A stretch of DNA of 64,000 nucleotides from Chrysopilus asiliformis (taxonomy: Eukaryota > Arthropoda > Insecta > Diptera > Rhagionidae): positions 43,361,090-43,425,089 of the forward strand of contig OZ035963.1 in the NCBI GenBank assembly GCA_964034945.1. Direction: 5' to 3'. Of the stretch, positions 43,587 through 54,147 are shown piece by piece (the stretch's first letter is position 1; each line of letters begins with the position of its first letter). Below the pieces are notes generated by a model. The model searched no databases, had not been told where the DNA came from, and worked only from the letters and a program-made list of their open reading frames with translations. The position numbers were made by a program, and so were the translations under genes.

Positions 43587-43762
43587 TTTATTTAACGAAT
43601 GGACTTCGACTTTTCCAGCTCCAATGTCCCTCAGATCTCGTTCAGCATCGTATTTTAAATCATTTGATACGGAAATCCATAAAGCCTTTTTTCGCCCTTT
43701 TAAATAATTTTCATAAATTATACCAGCAATTGTCCGTCCCTTGCCGACACCAGCACCATCAC
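43587..43762 (-). CDS. sno: sno exon with the P-loop
   Basis: 176 nt between acceptor 'catatttag' and donor GTGATT. The ATP-binding P-loop '[20 protein letters not shown]' starts at the junction with the preceding exon and is followed by '[18 protein letters not shown]' and 'VHSLNK'. The next exon joins after the Lys codon across a 57-bp intron. Confidence 0.95.
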
Positions 43763-43821
43763 CTAAATATGAAAAAAACTTAAATAAATGAAACAAATGT
43801 CAAATTCGTTGAATTAATTAC

Positions 43822-44031
43822 CGATCAGAAACCCAGCCCGACTTCCATCAGGTAATAAATAAGCATGAGCTTGAGACGCATAAGTAATAGATTCTAATTG
43901 CAGGGCGCTGAGCATTCCAGCATTAATTGTTTCATTTGGTATAGAAATTTTATAATAAACGTCAGATGGCTCAACAGACGATAGTGAAGCAGTTTCTACA
44001 ACAGGATCTGGATGCTTCTTACCGAGTTTCA
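43822..44031 (-). CDS. sno: sno exon
   Basis: 210 nt. The acceptor is 'acattgacag' and the donor GTAATT. It encodes '[18 protein letters not shown]', '[20 protein letters not shown]' and 'SRAGFLIG', the region just before the P-loop in SBNO proteins. A 55-bp intron with in-frame stops precedes it, so the frame reading through that intron is not coding. Confidence 0.93.
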
Positions 44032-44086
44032 CTGTCAATGTATAATTTAGTTTGAAATGTTTATCATTTAAAATAAATTGCATTAC

Positions 44087-44174
44087 ATTTCGATGGCCAG
44101 TACTCTGCATATGTTTCAGCAACTCCCATTTCTTCGTCTTCAGCTTCTTCCTCTTCCGGGACCTGATTTATTTG
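44087..44174 (-). CDS. sno: sno exon
   Basis: 88 nt between acceptor 'aaattctacag' and donor GTAATG. It encodes an acidic stretch '[11 protein letters not shown]' then '[12 protein letters not shown]', matching the conserved start of the SBNO helicase region. Phase 0 at the start, one extra base at the end. Confidence 0.92.
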
Positions 44175-44260
44175 CTGTAGAATTTAAAAAAAAAACTAAC
44201 AAGTAGATTGATATTTATTGAAAACTTCCAAATAAAACAAACTAAAACAAGGTAACATAC

Positions 44261-44475
44261 GTTCATTGATTGCATCACCTTAGCGGGCTCCATCCACATC
44301 TGTGTTAGTAATTTGTTTGGAATGCCACTGGTCAAGAAGCTTGGATTTGCGGATATGAGTGTTTGAAGATTTTGTAGGAGAAATTGATTCATGTTAGAAA
44401 TTGGATTAGCGTTTATCGATCCACCAACTGGATTCGGTGACATCAAATTGCTAAAACCCATTCCTGCCATTTCCA
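44261..44475 (-). CDS. sno: sno exon (first one visible)
   Basis: 215 nt. The acceptor is 'tattgcgtag' and the donor GTATGT. It encodes 'MAGMGFSNLMSPN', 'NQFLLQNLQTLISANP' and 'TQMWMEPAKVMQSMN'. The exon begins with two bases of a codon and a Glu codon before the Met, so it is probably internal. More N-terminal exons should lie above 44475, but none were recognised up to 64000. An alternative is that the Met is a true start of a short form. Confidence 0.8.
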
Positions 44476-44864
44476 CTACGCAATAAAAAGTTTTAGATTT
44501 AATATTGACCTTCTGATTAAAGTTTATGAGTTTATGAATATGTCGGTATTTGAATGGCAAATAGAATAAATAGTGTTCCATGTTTGCCTTTTCTCACCCC
44601 GCAAGCAAAACTTTGAAATAAATCTACCTAAAAATCTATCTAAGAGTAAAATATATTTTCTTTTGGATTTATTTTGTAAAACAAAAAAAAATAATCATTG
44701 TATCGACGAATAAAAGACATTCAAGCGTTTTACACTATTTTCCGCAAGTTTTAAGTATTTAGATTGTTTGCCATCAAAAATTAATCAAATGTAGTGAGTT
44801 AAAGAATTCGTTTGTCGAATCTCTTCTTTTTTAAGCATCTTAAACATTGACAAAAAACATAACA

Positions 44865-45495
44865 AAAGCTATAATTGCCAATCTGGCAATTATTGAAAAC
44901 CCGAATGGTGATTTAAGTGAATGGCGAACAGTTGTATCAAAATTCCACTTTGAAGTCAAACTTTTCAATAAGATTTTTTAAAATTTATTCCAATCGGATT
45001 TTGATGTATGGGAGTTTTATGTAAGCATATCCTAAATAACTTTTTTTCTTGCACTTTTTTGATAAGATGCAGTTTTTGAGATATTCGTAAAAAACGTTTT
45101 CGTTCGTATGGTCCATTTTTGCCATTAACGAACTTAGCCTTGCATTTTACGAAAAACGAATCTGCGTAAAATTTCAAGTCTCTAGCTCAATCCGTGCGCC
45201 TGCAATCCGCGCCACAGACGGACGAACGGACATGCAAAACGAAAATGTTTTTGTGAATATCTCAAAAACGGTGTATCTTATGAAAAAAGTGCAAGAACAA
45301 AAGTTATTTAGGATATGATTCTACATAAAACTCCCATATATCAAAATTCGATTGGAATAAATTTTAAAAAATCTTATTGGAAAGTTTGACTTCAAAGTGG
45401 AATTTTGGTACAACTGTTCGAATTTTGATACGAATATCACCATACGGGTTTTCAATAATTGCCAGATTGGCAATTATAGCTTTTGTTATGTTTTT
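44865..45495. repeat. Two family A halves in inverted orientation
   Basis: 44865-45236 is a plus-strand A copy ending in 'gacggacgaacggacatgc'. 45237-45495 is a minus-strand half beginning 'tttttgtgaatatctc' and ending at the hairpin 'attgccagattggcaat'. Together they form a large imperfect palindrome. Positions 44476-44864 hold no recognised feature. Confidence 0.65.
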
Positions 45496-45553
45496 AATTA
45501 AATTCTTACTTTAAACTTACTTTTGGGTCCCGTGGGTGTTATTTCTATTTTTC

Positions 45554-45675
45554 AGACAGACAGACAGATAGAGAGGCAGACAGACAGACAGAAAGAGAGA
45601 CAGACAGACAGAGACAGACAGAAAGAGAGACACACAGCAAGAGACAGACCGACGGACACACAGGCATACAGGCAC

Positions 45676-45754
<79 letters not shown>

Positions 45755-46012
45755 TTGAGACAGACAGACAGACAGACATCGAACAACATTTCGAAGACCT
45801 AAGGGTAATATTTTCGAAACTAAACAAAGCTAATCTAAAAGTTAACAGACAGACATTGAGACAGACAGACAGACAGACATTGAGACAGACAGACAGACAG
45901 ACATTGAGACAGACATTGAGACAGACAGACATTGAGACAGACAGACTAACCGACTTACAGACAAACAGACTAACCGACTTACAGACAGACAGACAAACAG
46001 ACCTAATGACAT
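45554..46012. repeat. (CAGA)n-rich microsatellite
   Basis: ~460 bp of imperfect cagacagacaga tetranucleotide runs, with a non-repetitive 60-bp break at 45780-45840. It is followed at 46020-46110 by 'gatcgtttttaggcaact', the tail of repeat D. The tract therefore seems to be an expansion of the short gacagac tract in that repeat. The open frames through it are artefacts. Confidence 0.9.
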
Positions 46013-46560
46013 TTTTGTAATAATGCTCCGATCGTTTTTAGGCAACTTGAAGAGATCAAAATTTTTCATAAATACAAAATTTTATTATATTTCGCCTCGT
46101 TTGCAAAGTATATTGTTTGACATGACTACTGTGTATCTGTCAACTTGCTGTAGGTTAAAAGCGAAAAAATTATTTGGAGTAAATGAGGTTAACCTGCAAT
46201 AGTAGAACATGTTTGCCTGAGGCAAAGAAAAAACAATCTGCCACAGGTAAACAAAAAAAAAATGTGTACTTGTAGCGCAAGTACGTGTGAAGTCTCGTCA
46301 ACTGAAATAGAAAGATACGGAGAATATTCGTACTGTATACTTGCAGCAATTGTACAGTTAATTTGTAGAAATATGAACGAAGGGAAATTTTCCACACAAA
46401 AATTTTTGAAGTGAAAACTTCTTTAGCGCCGTTGTGAGTGATTTCAAACTCGATGAAACCAAAAAGCGACAGTAAAAAGAGATAGGCTTTTTTAGCCTGC
46501 GAGAAAATGAGATAGAATACAGATGGGTGCCGGTCAATTTATCGTAAACAAGAGTGATGG

Positions 46561-46910
46561 GTAGGGGAAGGGGAAGGGGAAGGGGAAGGGGAAGGGGAAG
46601 GGGAAGGGGAAGGGGAAGGGGAAGGGGAAGGGGAAGGGGAAGGGGAAGGGGAAGGGGAAGGGGAAGGGGAAGGGGAAGGGGAAGGGGAAGGGGAAGGGGA
46701 AGGGGAAGGGGAAGGGGAAGGGGAAGGGGAAGGGGAAGGGGAAGGGGAAGGGGAAGGGGAAGGGGAAGGGGAAGGGGAAGGGGAAGGGGAAGGGGAAGGG
46801 GAAGGGGAAGGGGAAGGGGAAGGGGAAGGGGAAGGGGAAGGGGAAGGGGAAGGGGAAGGGGAAGGGGAAGGGGAAGGGGAAGGGGAAGGGGAAGGGGAAG
46901 GGGAAGGGGG
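46561..46910. repeat. (GGGGAA)n microsatellite, ~57 units
   Basis: About 345 bp of nearly uninterrupted ggggaa hexamers, followed by a degenerate G/A-rich stretch to ~46970. Because 6 is a multiple of 3, both strands show meaningless open frames (RGRG and SPSP). The run of G4 tracts could form quadruplex structure on the plus strand. 46110-46560 and 46975-47400 contain nothing I recognise. Confidence 0.95.
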
Positions 46911-47403
46911 GAAGGGAGAAGTGGTAGGAGGGGGGTAGGTGGAGGGAGGAAGTGGAGAGACGAGGGGATAAATTACTGATGTTTCGTCATACATTGCAAT
47001 ATATACATATCTATAGTAAAGTAAGAATTAAAGTATGAAATCATAAAGTAACTGTAAATGATTCATCTGTCATGAGTCATGTCATAAAATCACAAAATGC
47101 ATAAGAGCCTGAATCATGGACACCTGTATAAACGAATGTGACCAACTCAGACTTTTATCAACTCAGAATTGTATGATTTTAGCTTCCATAATGTAAACAT
47201 TCAATATTCATAAATAGGACCAATCCGTGCATCAGAAGTTAGTTCATCAGTTCACTATTGTAAGAATTGTAACTCCGTAAGCCTTGGGCTTTCTTTCAAT
47301 AAAAATTACATTAAAAGTAATTGAAGTCTTTTATTTAAGTGGAAGTGGAACATAGTTCCACTGAAAAAATATATTTTTTTATTAATTAAAAAAGAAATTG
47401 TAT

Positions 47404-47795
47404 AACTCTATATATATAAAAATGGATGTTTGTCTGTTTTTCCGTCTGTCTGTTTGTCTGTCTGTATGAGATTACAAAACTCAAAAAGACAAAAAATCGA
47501 CTCCAGTTGAGAAACTTTTTTCTCTGTGTGGTCCATTTGTTTTACTACTGAAATCCGCCTATTTCGGGATCAAATGTTGCTTGATTTTTGTTTCGATATA
47601 ACGAATAATTCCATATAATAAACGGTCCCAAACATGATATCGTTTGTTATAAAAGAGCTCCACTGTATTTCCAAGGTGCCACACAACATTTAAAAAATTC
47701 TCACCATAAATATGATTTAAGCGAAAACACAAACACGAAGATAAATCGACTTAAAAATTAAATTACACGAAAAGACGATGATTTGTTTAGGCGTC
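47404..47795. repeat. Helitron-like head, pogo-like end and Helitron-tail match
   Basis: 47404-47480 starts TCTATATATATAAAAATGG with a tgtctgtctgtt tract. 47575-47672 has a pogo-like end 'agagctccactgta' preceded by 'cgaataattccat'. 47688-47795 is the reverse complement of 17690-17832. This is a patchwork with no gene. Confidence 0.4.
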
Positions 47796-47951
47796 CTCTT
47801 ATGCCAGGACATGTCCTCTTTGAAGGTTATAAAAAGGGTTCGGTATTTTTTTTTAAATATTAAGTTCCTCAAAAAGAGGAGAAAAGGTAAAAATATTAAA
47901 AAAATTATTTAAGATTTAAAAAAAAACTTCTGTTTCTTATGATAATAAGGG

Positions 47952-48585
47952 ATGTTGAGAACCCTGAAAAAAGAGGTGAGGAAAGCCCAGCGTAAGTCCT
48001 GGGAACTCTTCTGCGATAAGATAGAAGAGTGCTCTGAAGCAGCCAGGCTTCGGAAAATCCTCTCAACCACTCCTAATATGCCCAGCTATCTAAAAAAAGC
48101 TGACGAAACATGGACATGTTCTAGCCTGGAAACCCTAGAACTCTTAATGGATACCCATTTCCCGGGATGCTCTAAAGACTCATCAAGAAGGGAGATTCCG
48201 ATAAATAGAGAGAAGAACAGGCTTCATAGCAAACTCCTCGATAAAACAAAAATTACATGGGCAATTAAGAGTTTTAAACCGTTTATTAAGTCACCCGGTA
48301 TAATACCAGCTGAAATTCAGAAAGTTTCAGACTTGGCCCTCCCCTGGCTCGAAACAATTTTCCAAGCCTGCATTAACCTAGTCTATATTCCCTTAAAATG
48401 GGCAGAGGTTAACGTCGTTTTTATCCCCAAGGCAGGGAAAAACTCACATAGCTCACCTAAAGATCTCAGACCGATCAGCCTCTCGTCTTTTCTTCTGAAG
48501 ACACTAGAAAGATTGCTAGATACTCATATACGTCAAAGAATTGACCCAAATAAGTTATCTACATCTCAACACGCATACTGCAAAG
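47952..48585 (+). pseudogene. LINE ORF2 fragment: region before RT and RT start
   Basis: Frame from the truncated 5' end: 'EVRKAQRKSWELFCDKIEE', then RT block 'WAEVNVVFIPKAGK' and 'DLRPISLSSFLLKTLERLLD'. A one-base shift near 48580 moves the coding frame, and the shifted residues end at 48629. It is continued by the next segment. Confidence 0.85.
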
Positions 48586-49345
48586 CAAGTCCGTGGAGAC
48601 AGCTATGCATACTCTGGTTCACACAATAGAAAAATCACTGGACCTCAAGGAATACACAATGGTCACCTTTCTAGATATTGAAGGAGCCTTTAACAATGTC
48701 GCACCCGGGGCTATCATGAGAGCATTACAGTATCTTGGCGTAGAGGCTCCTTTAAGCGAACTGATAAATCTAATGCTAACAGGCAGGATTATCAATTCAA
48801 AGCTGGGGAACTCATCTGCAAAAAGATATGTAAAGAGAGGAACCCCACAAGGGGGAGTACTCTCCCCACTTCTTTGGATACTAGCAATTAACGAATTGCT
48901 TCAAATCCTGGAAGCGGAGGGCTGCAAAGTGGTAGCTTACGCGGACGACGTTGCTATAGCTTTTTCAGGAAAGTATCCTACAACATTGAAAGAGCTAACT
49001 CAGAATGCTCTCTCTAAACTATCTACCTGGACAAACAAATGCGGTTTAGCGGTTAATCCGCTAAAAACCGAAATAGTCCTCTTCACCAGGAAATATAAAA
49101 TTCCTCAAATCGACCCACCCTCCATAAATGGTACCAGCCTAGTCTGGACAGACAGGGCCAAATACCTGGGTATTATTCTAGATAGGAAGCTAGACTGGAA
49201 ATTGAATACTCAGGAAAGGGTTAGAAAAGCCTCAGTGGCCCTCTACTCGTGTAAACAAGCCATTGGATCAAAATGGGAAATGAAACCATACATGGTTCAC
49301 TGGCTCTACACGTCCGTTATCAGACCCATACTTATGTATGGGGTC
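48586..49345 (+). pseudogene. LINE ORF2 fragment: RT palm
   Basis: It contains 'MVTFLDIEGAFNNVAPG', the RT template-binding 'KRGTPQGGVLSPLLWILAIN', the catalytic 'VVAYADDVAIAF' box (about 48931-48966) and 'AKYLGIILDRKLDW'. A second frameshift near 49345 separates it from the RNase H part. Confidence 0.88.
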
Positions 49346-50562
49346 TGGTCGTCTGGTGGACAGCTTTAGATAAAGCCGTACACCGAGGTTTGCTAGGGAA
49401 AATACAAAGAATGGCGTCAGTGTGCATAAGCGGAGCATTGAGAACTACTCCCACGAAGGCACTGGAAACCCTTCTATATTTGGTTCCCCTAGACCTATAC
49501 GGCAAGCAGATGGCGGCACGTGCAGCCATAAGACTAAAAGCCTCATTAACATGGTATAATACTGAAAAAGGGCACTCCAGTATTCTTAAGAATTTTCAGG
49601 AAGTCCCGAGAAATATAGATTACACCATATCCAAACCGTTCTTTGAAAGGAACTTCACCACTATCATCCCTTCCAGGCAACAATGGGAGGATGGTACTAT
49701 ACAAAACTGTAACACAGTACACTTTTACACAGATGGATCCAAATTGGATGGGAGATTGGGCAGGGGGATCTACTCTGGTCATTTAAAGATCAGTCAATGC
49801 CTCCGCCTACCGGATCACTGTAGCGTATTTCAGGCCGAAATGATGGCAATCAAAGACGTCACCGAGTGGCTCAAAAATAATGTTGTATCATCTAGAGATA
49901 TTAGCATCTTTACTGACAGCCAAGCGGCAATAAAATCCCTAGAATCTATCGCACTCACATCAAAGGTGGCACGGGACTGTAAGGCATCTCTTAATGAGAT
50001 GTCCGAATACTTCAATATCAACATCGTTTGGGTGCCAGGACATAGTGACATAGATGGGAACGAGAAAGCGGACGAACTCGCTAGGAGAGGCACAATTGCG
50101 CCAACTCTACCTGTAAAAGAGAGTATAGGCATACCTATGGCAACGTGCAAACTCCTACTAAGTTCTGAAACGCTAAACAAGGCAAACCAGAGATGGACAC
50201 GGGAGAGAACGTGTACGGTCACCAAACGTATCTGGCCAAAGCTAGACAAAAAACGCTCCAGTAGACTCCTCTCACTGCAAAGAAATGCGATCAGCACGGT
50301 AGTGGGAATAATAACAAGGCACTGCCTAATAGGTAGACATGCCGATAGGCTCGGAGCTCCCTCAAACGATTTTTGTAGCAGCTGTGGAGATGTGGACGAA
50401 GAGGAGTCGACAACTCATCTTCTCTGTCATTGCCCAGTACTAGCTCAACGCAGAAGAACTCATTTGGGGAGTTTCTTCCTAAACGATCTGGAAGACCTAA
50501 GCGCCTCAAGCGTCGCAGATCTACTCCGCTTCATCAGAAGCTCCAAATGGTTCGAGGTATAG
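49346..50562 (+). pseudogene. LINE ORF2 fragment: RT thumb and RNase H
   Basis: After 'WWTALDKAVHRGLLGKIQR' comes an RNase H domain: first Asp in 'VHFYTDGSKLDG', Glu in 'VFQAEMMAIKDV', next Asp in 'SIFTDSQAAIKSL', and 'IVWVPGHSDIDGNEKADELA'. The C terminus has a zinc-binding 'FCSSCGDVDEEESTTHLLCH'. RNase H removes the RNA strand during LINE reverse transcription. The frame is open to 50562. Confidence 0.88.
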
Positions 50563-50671
50563 GGAAATGGATCGTCAAGATTAGCGTGGTATCACAATGG
50601 GCCATTTCTGGCCTAAGTGTGCCTTTTTGGCAGCCACTCCAACCTAACCTAACCTAACCTATGATAATAAG

Positions 50672-51239
50672 CTTCTTAAACCCTTGTGCGTGAGCTCTAA
50701 AATCTCTACCAAACACGTTTACATGAGAATTTCTCTCGTGCAAAGTGACTCGAGATAAAAATTCAGGAAAGCTTTCTCCACATACAGTTTTACCGAGTAT
50801 TTACACGGTATATTAGATTATTCTCTCGGCTAGAGATAGGTCGGAATGAAAGCGATATGGATTTTGAAATTTTGTCCAGTTTGCGTTGAAAAGAAATACT
50901 TTCTTTAATTTTCGCGAATAATAATAATATAATAATAAATATAATAATTTTTATTCGCAATTCATATTTTTCAAAAAACTATAACAAATTTTTTACATTA
51001 GAGATAGATGTCTCTGTTTCTCCTACTCTGGCTTTTATTTACAACACAATATATTGGAAAAATTCGAAGCTATGCAAAAATAAATAAATAATTAGATAGT
51101 TATAATAGTTTATATTAACAGTATAAATATTGCAGCGATTTTCAAAATACTGATTGTTTAAAAAACAAAACAAAAAAATAGTGATTGTAAATACTTCAAA
51201 AATTTTCTTCAATTACCCTCTTTCTAAATTCTAGAGCTT
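50672..51239. other. No gene seen; probable LINE 3' flank
   Basis: AT-rich sequence with 'aataataataat' runs. It lies downstream of the minus-strand LINE C-terminus and may contain that element's 3' UTR. No tail or duplication was found. Confidence 0.3.
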
Positions 51240-51264
51240 TTTTAACAAAAAAGTAAAGGCTATC

Positions 51265-51951
51265 CTAGTCTTTGCCATTTAAAAAATCAAAAACTTCGAT
51301 TCTAGATAAAGTCGGCTTTCCGAAATAGAGCACGCGAGCATGCTTTATTATAGGACATATTGCTAAAAAATGTAACCCGTCTTCTTTAACGCCTAAATTG
51401 CACATGGAGCATAGGTCTGAATTTGTTTGTACGTGAGGCATATAATTTAGACTCAACAATTCACCCCGAGTCTTAAAAATAAACGATCTGACTGCTTTAT
51501 AGTCTACATGTAGATATTATTGATGTCTATATTACTATATAGTCTTTAACGTATGCAAAAATATAGGGCCGATATCTGTCTCCAGATGTATCATGTAATT
51601 AGGGGTATTAAGCGGAAGCCGAAAAAGCCTTTTTAAGGAAAATCTTAGGATCTTCTCTACCTCATCATATTGGAAAAACCCCATACTTAAGCCGCGTAAC
51701 AAATTATACTTCGCACTGCCGCTTGAAAAACTATTTATTGTATTTGTCAGATAAATTGATCTGTTTTTGAGCGATGATAGACTTCCATGTGCCATTTATA
51801 GCACTTTTTCCCAAATCTAACCGGTATCTAAGATGTTTTGACATCGAAAAATCCGAGGTAAAAATCACTTCCAGGTACTTATATTCCGAAACTACTTCAA
51901 TGATCTCTCGCCCATAGAACCATTTTTCCTCTTTAGAATTTTTTCTAACCC
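51265..51951 (-). pseudogene. LINE C-terminal part with zinc-binding motif
   Basis: Continues the RT of 57314-56144 on the left side of the hAT-like insertion: 'EIIEVVSEYKYLEVIFTSD', then 'NTPNYMIHLETDIGP', then a CCHC-like 'CSMCNLGVKEDGLHFLAICP'. At least two frame breaks (near the insertion site and around 51470-51530) disable it. Confidence 0.7.
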
Positions 51952-52550
51952 CCTTTCCTCAGGGACGGGAAACGAAATAAAAAATCGTAACGTTATTCAT
52001 TTCGTTACGTAACGAAATTGAACTTTTATTTCGTTACGTTATTTCGTTTTGTAACGATAAAAAATTTCATTTCGTTACGTTATAACGTTATATTTCGTTA
52101 CACATTGTATGGAAACTGAAAACAAAAAAACGCAGTTTAATAATAGTTTGTCACAAAGTAATTCAGTTCAGTTTCCATAAAAATAAATTCTATAAAAAAT
52201 AATAAAACTTAGCAAAAATAAAATACAAATAAAAACAAAAATAAAATAAAATAGTGATTACTAACACCGCGTCTTGATTAACAATTTTTCATCCCAAGAA
52301 ATATCTCACCGCAATGAGATTTTTTTGACAGCTGGGCCGAAAATCTCTTTCGCCGCTCTCGCAATTAATGCAATACGTGAAATTGAAAAGGCTGAAACAG
52401 AAGAACAGACGAAAAGAAAAACCTCTTAATGTTAAATATTCTCTTCCAAAGCTTTTTGTATCGTATTGTTTGTAAAAATTAGTTATTTTCGCAACTACTT
52501 GTCGGGAGAATTTGGATCCGCCATATTGAATTGAGAAATTCCCAGAAATT

Positions 52551-53310
52551 TTGCAATTGCAAGATTTCTTGAAATTTATCTCTGGGATTTTTTATCGCCG
52601 TCAACTCAAAAATAATAATTTTAAACCATTCTGGGCTTTTGTTAAAAATAGTAGAAAGACTTCGACTTACCCTTCTTCCATTACGTATGATGCATCTACT
52701 GAATCTGAACCTCAACAAATATGTAACCTCTTTGCCAAATTTTTTGAAAACACGTATCACAAATCGACCAACAATCTTAATTATAATTTTAATGTAAATG
52801 AAAGTACCATAATTTCTGAATTGACTTTTACGATTGATGATATACTTAACTCTATAGAAGCTCTCGATATAAAGAAAAATGGTGGACCAGATGGTATACC
52901 TAACTTCTTTATTAAAAAACTGGGTTCTTCACTCTGTAGGCCACTAACTCTACTATTTAATAAATCTGTTATTGAAGGCAAATTTCCTGATGTGTGGAAA
53001 TTATCCGAAATTGTTCCTATTCATAAAAAGGGCAGTATTAATGATGCACTGAACTACCGTCCGATAAGCATCCTATCAGGATTTAGTAAAATATTTGAAC
53101 GCCTTATCCACCTAAGGATTTATGACAAATTTTCCATACATCTGACCAAGCAACAACACGGATTCATCAAGAGTAAATCAACGACAAGCAATTTGCTTGA
53201 ATTTACAAATTATGTAGCCAAATCACTTGACTCCCATAGTCAGATAGATACTATATATACTGACCTTTCCAAAGCATTTGATAATGTAAATCACAACATT
53301 CTAAAGCTAA
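52551..53310 (+). pseudogene. Jockey-like RT, N-terminal part
   Basis: It contains 'NNFKPFWAFVKNSRKTST', 'IKKNGGPDGIPNFFIKKLGS', 'WKLSEIVPIHKKGSINDA', 'YRPISILSGFSKIFERLIH', 'KQQHGFIKSKSTTSNLLEF' and the first catalytic Asp block 'TIYTDLSKAFDNVNHNILK'. The frame is cut at 53310 by the insertion of the 834-bp hairpin-ended element, and residues after that are not RT. Confidence 0.88.
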
Positions 53311-54144
53311 GTGCACACGATATGATCACTGTTCATATTTCTGAACATACGCATATGTTGCTTATAAGCTTCAAATGCTCATATGTTCATACAATATATG
53401 AAAGGTGTTCACACGATATGAACTTTTTGTCCCAAAGCTTCAAATTTTTAGGTGTGTTCATATGTGCTCAAATGCATTGTGTTCATATTTTTTCTGCGCG
53501 TATGAACCACTGTTCAGACGATATGAACGTTTTGTTCAAATTACAGATATGAACAATTTTTAAGAACATTTGAGCACACAACACAACAAATTACAAAACT
53601 GTCGAAAACTTTTTTTTTTGTATTATATGCCAGGAACTTGGAGGCGAAGACCAAACTGGTCCGTGTTTTAAAGTCCATGAACAGAAAAGTTCAAATTCGA
53701 GTCGAATTATTTTACGCTGAGTGGGATTTGAACCACTGCTCATTGGATCACAAGGCAAGCACTTAGCTGACTGAGCCATCCACGCCACAAATCTAAAACC
53801 TACTAGACCCAAATAAAAACCAGAAAACATGAATTTACTTACAAATTTGACTCAAAATTTTACATTTGAACATGTTGAAAACTTAGCCCATGTTCAAATG
53901 TTACAGTGTGTTCATATCTGTGATCATACGTCGGAATTTTACAAACTAGGCTCATACGGTCCCAAAATAGTGTTCACACGGTATGAACAGGTCGTGTTCA
54001 TACGTTTGCTCACGGTATGTTCAAATGTGTTCATATGCCTTGTGTTCATACGTATGAACACAAAAATATGGTGTTCAGACGATATGAACACGTTTGGGAC
54101 ACTTTTTTGCTCAAAAATATGAACAGTGATCATATCGTGTGCAC
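53311..54144. mobile_element. Hairpin-ended element inside the Jockey-like RT
   Basis: Perfect ~30-bp inverted ends (GTGCACACGATATGATCACT, then GTTCATATTT). The right flank is TTAA (54145-54148), the left flank CTAA. RT phase fits best with a TTAA duplication that lost one T on the left; a TA target is the alternative. The interior is packed with 'gttcatatg' and 'tatgaac' words in both orientations and contains a SINE. Confidence 0.75.
53608..53795 (-). mobile_element. tRNA-derived SINE
   Basis: On the minus strand a tRNA-like head (about 53790-53716) has the A box 'tggctcagtcagctaagtg' and the B box 'gtggttcaaatcccac'. A ~100-bp unrelated body follows and then an A-rich tail (a T run at 53611-53620 on the plus strand). 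The T-stem pairs only with an 8-base loop, so this is not a functional tRNA gene. Target duplications are not evident. Confidence 0.65.
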
Positions 54145-54147
54145 TTA

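Larger units (their letters stand above)
47950..50659 (+). mobile_element. 5'-truncated RT-RNase H LINE with 12-bp target duplication
   Basis: Flanked by TATGATAATAAG at 47938-47949 and 50660-50671. The 5' end falls inside the coding region before the RT domain. The 3' end is a short (AACCT)4 run. It carries an RT and an RNase H of a Loa/I-like LINE with two frameshifts. Target-primed reverse transcription explains the 5' truncation and the exact duplication. Confidence 0.9.

Noticed and set aside
43814..44122. Frame starting inside the 55-bp intron as an independent start of sno
   Set aside because: The ATG lies in or next to intron sequence; splicing 44087 to 44031 keeps phase and gives the conserved protein.
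45517..46069. Gln-Thr-Asp-Arg and Cys-Leu-Ser-Val repeat frames
   Set aside because: Translations of the (CAGA)n tract, with no start context and no resemblance to a protein family.
46539..46994. Long open frames of Arg-Gly and Ser-Pro repeats on the two strands
   Set aside because: They are translations of the (GGGGAA)n microsatellite; any frame is open because the unit is six bases without stops.
47000..47360. Possible solo LTR with 'caataaaaattac' as polyadenylation signal
   Set aside because: No paired copy, no TG...CA ends or target duplication could be shown in the window.
53716..53790. Functional tRNA gene on the minus strand
   Set aside because: A and B boxes are present, but stems pair poorly and a body plus A-tail follows, as in a SINE.
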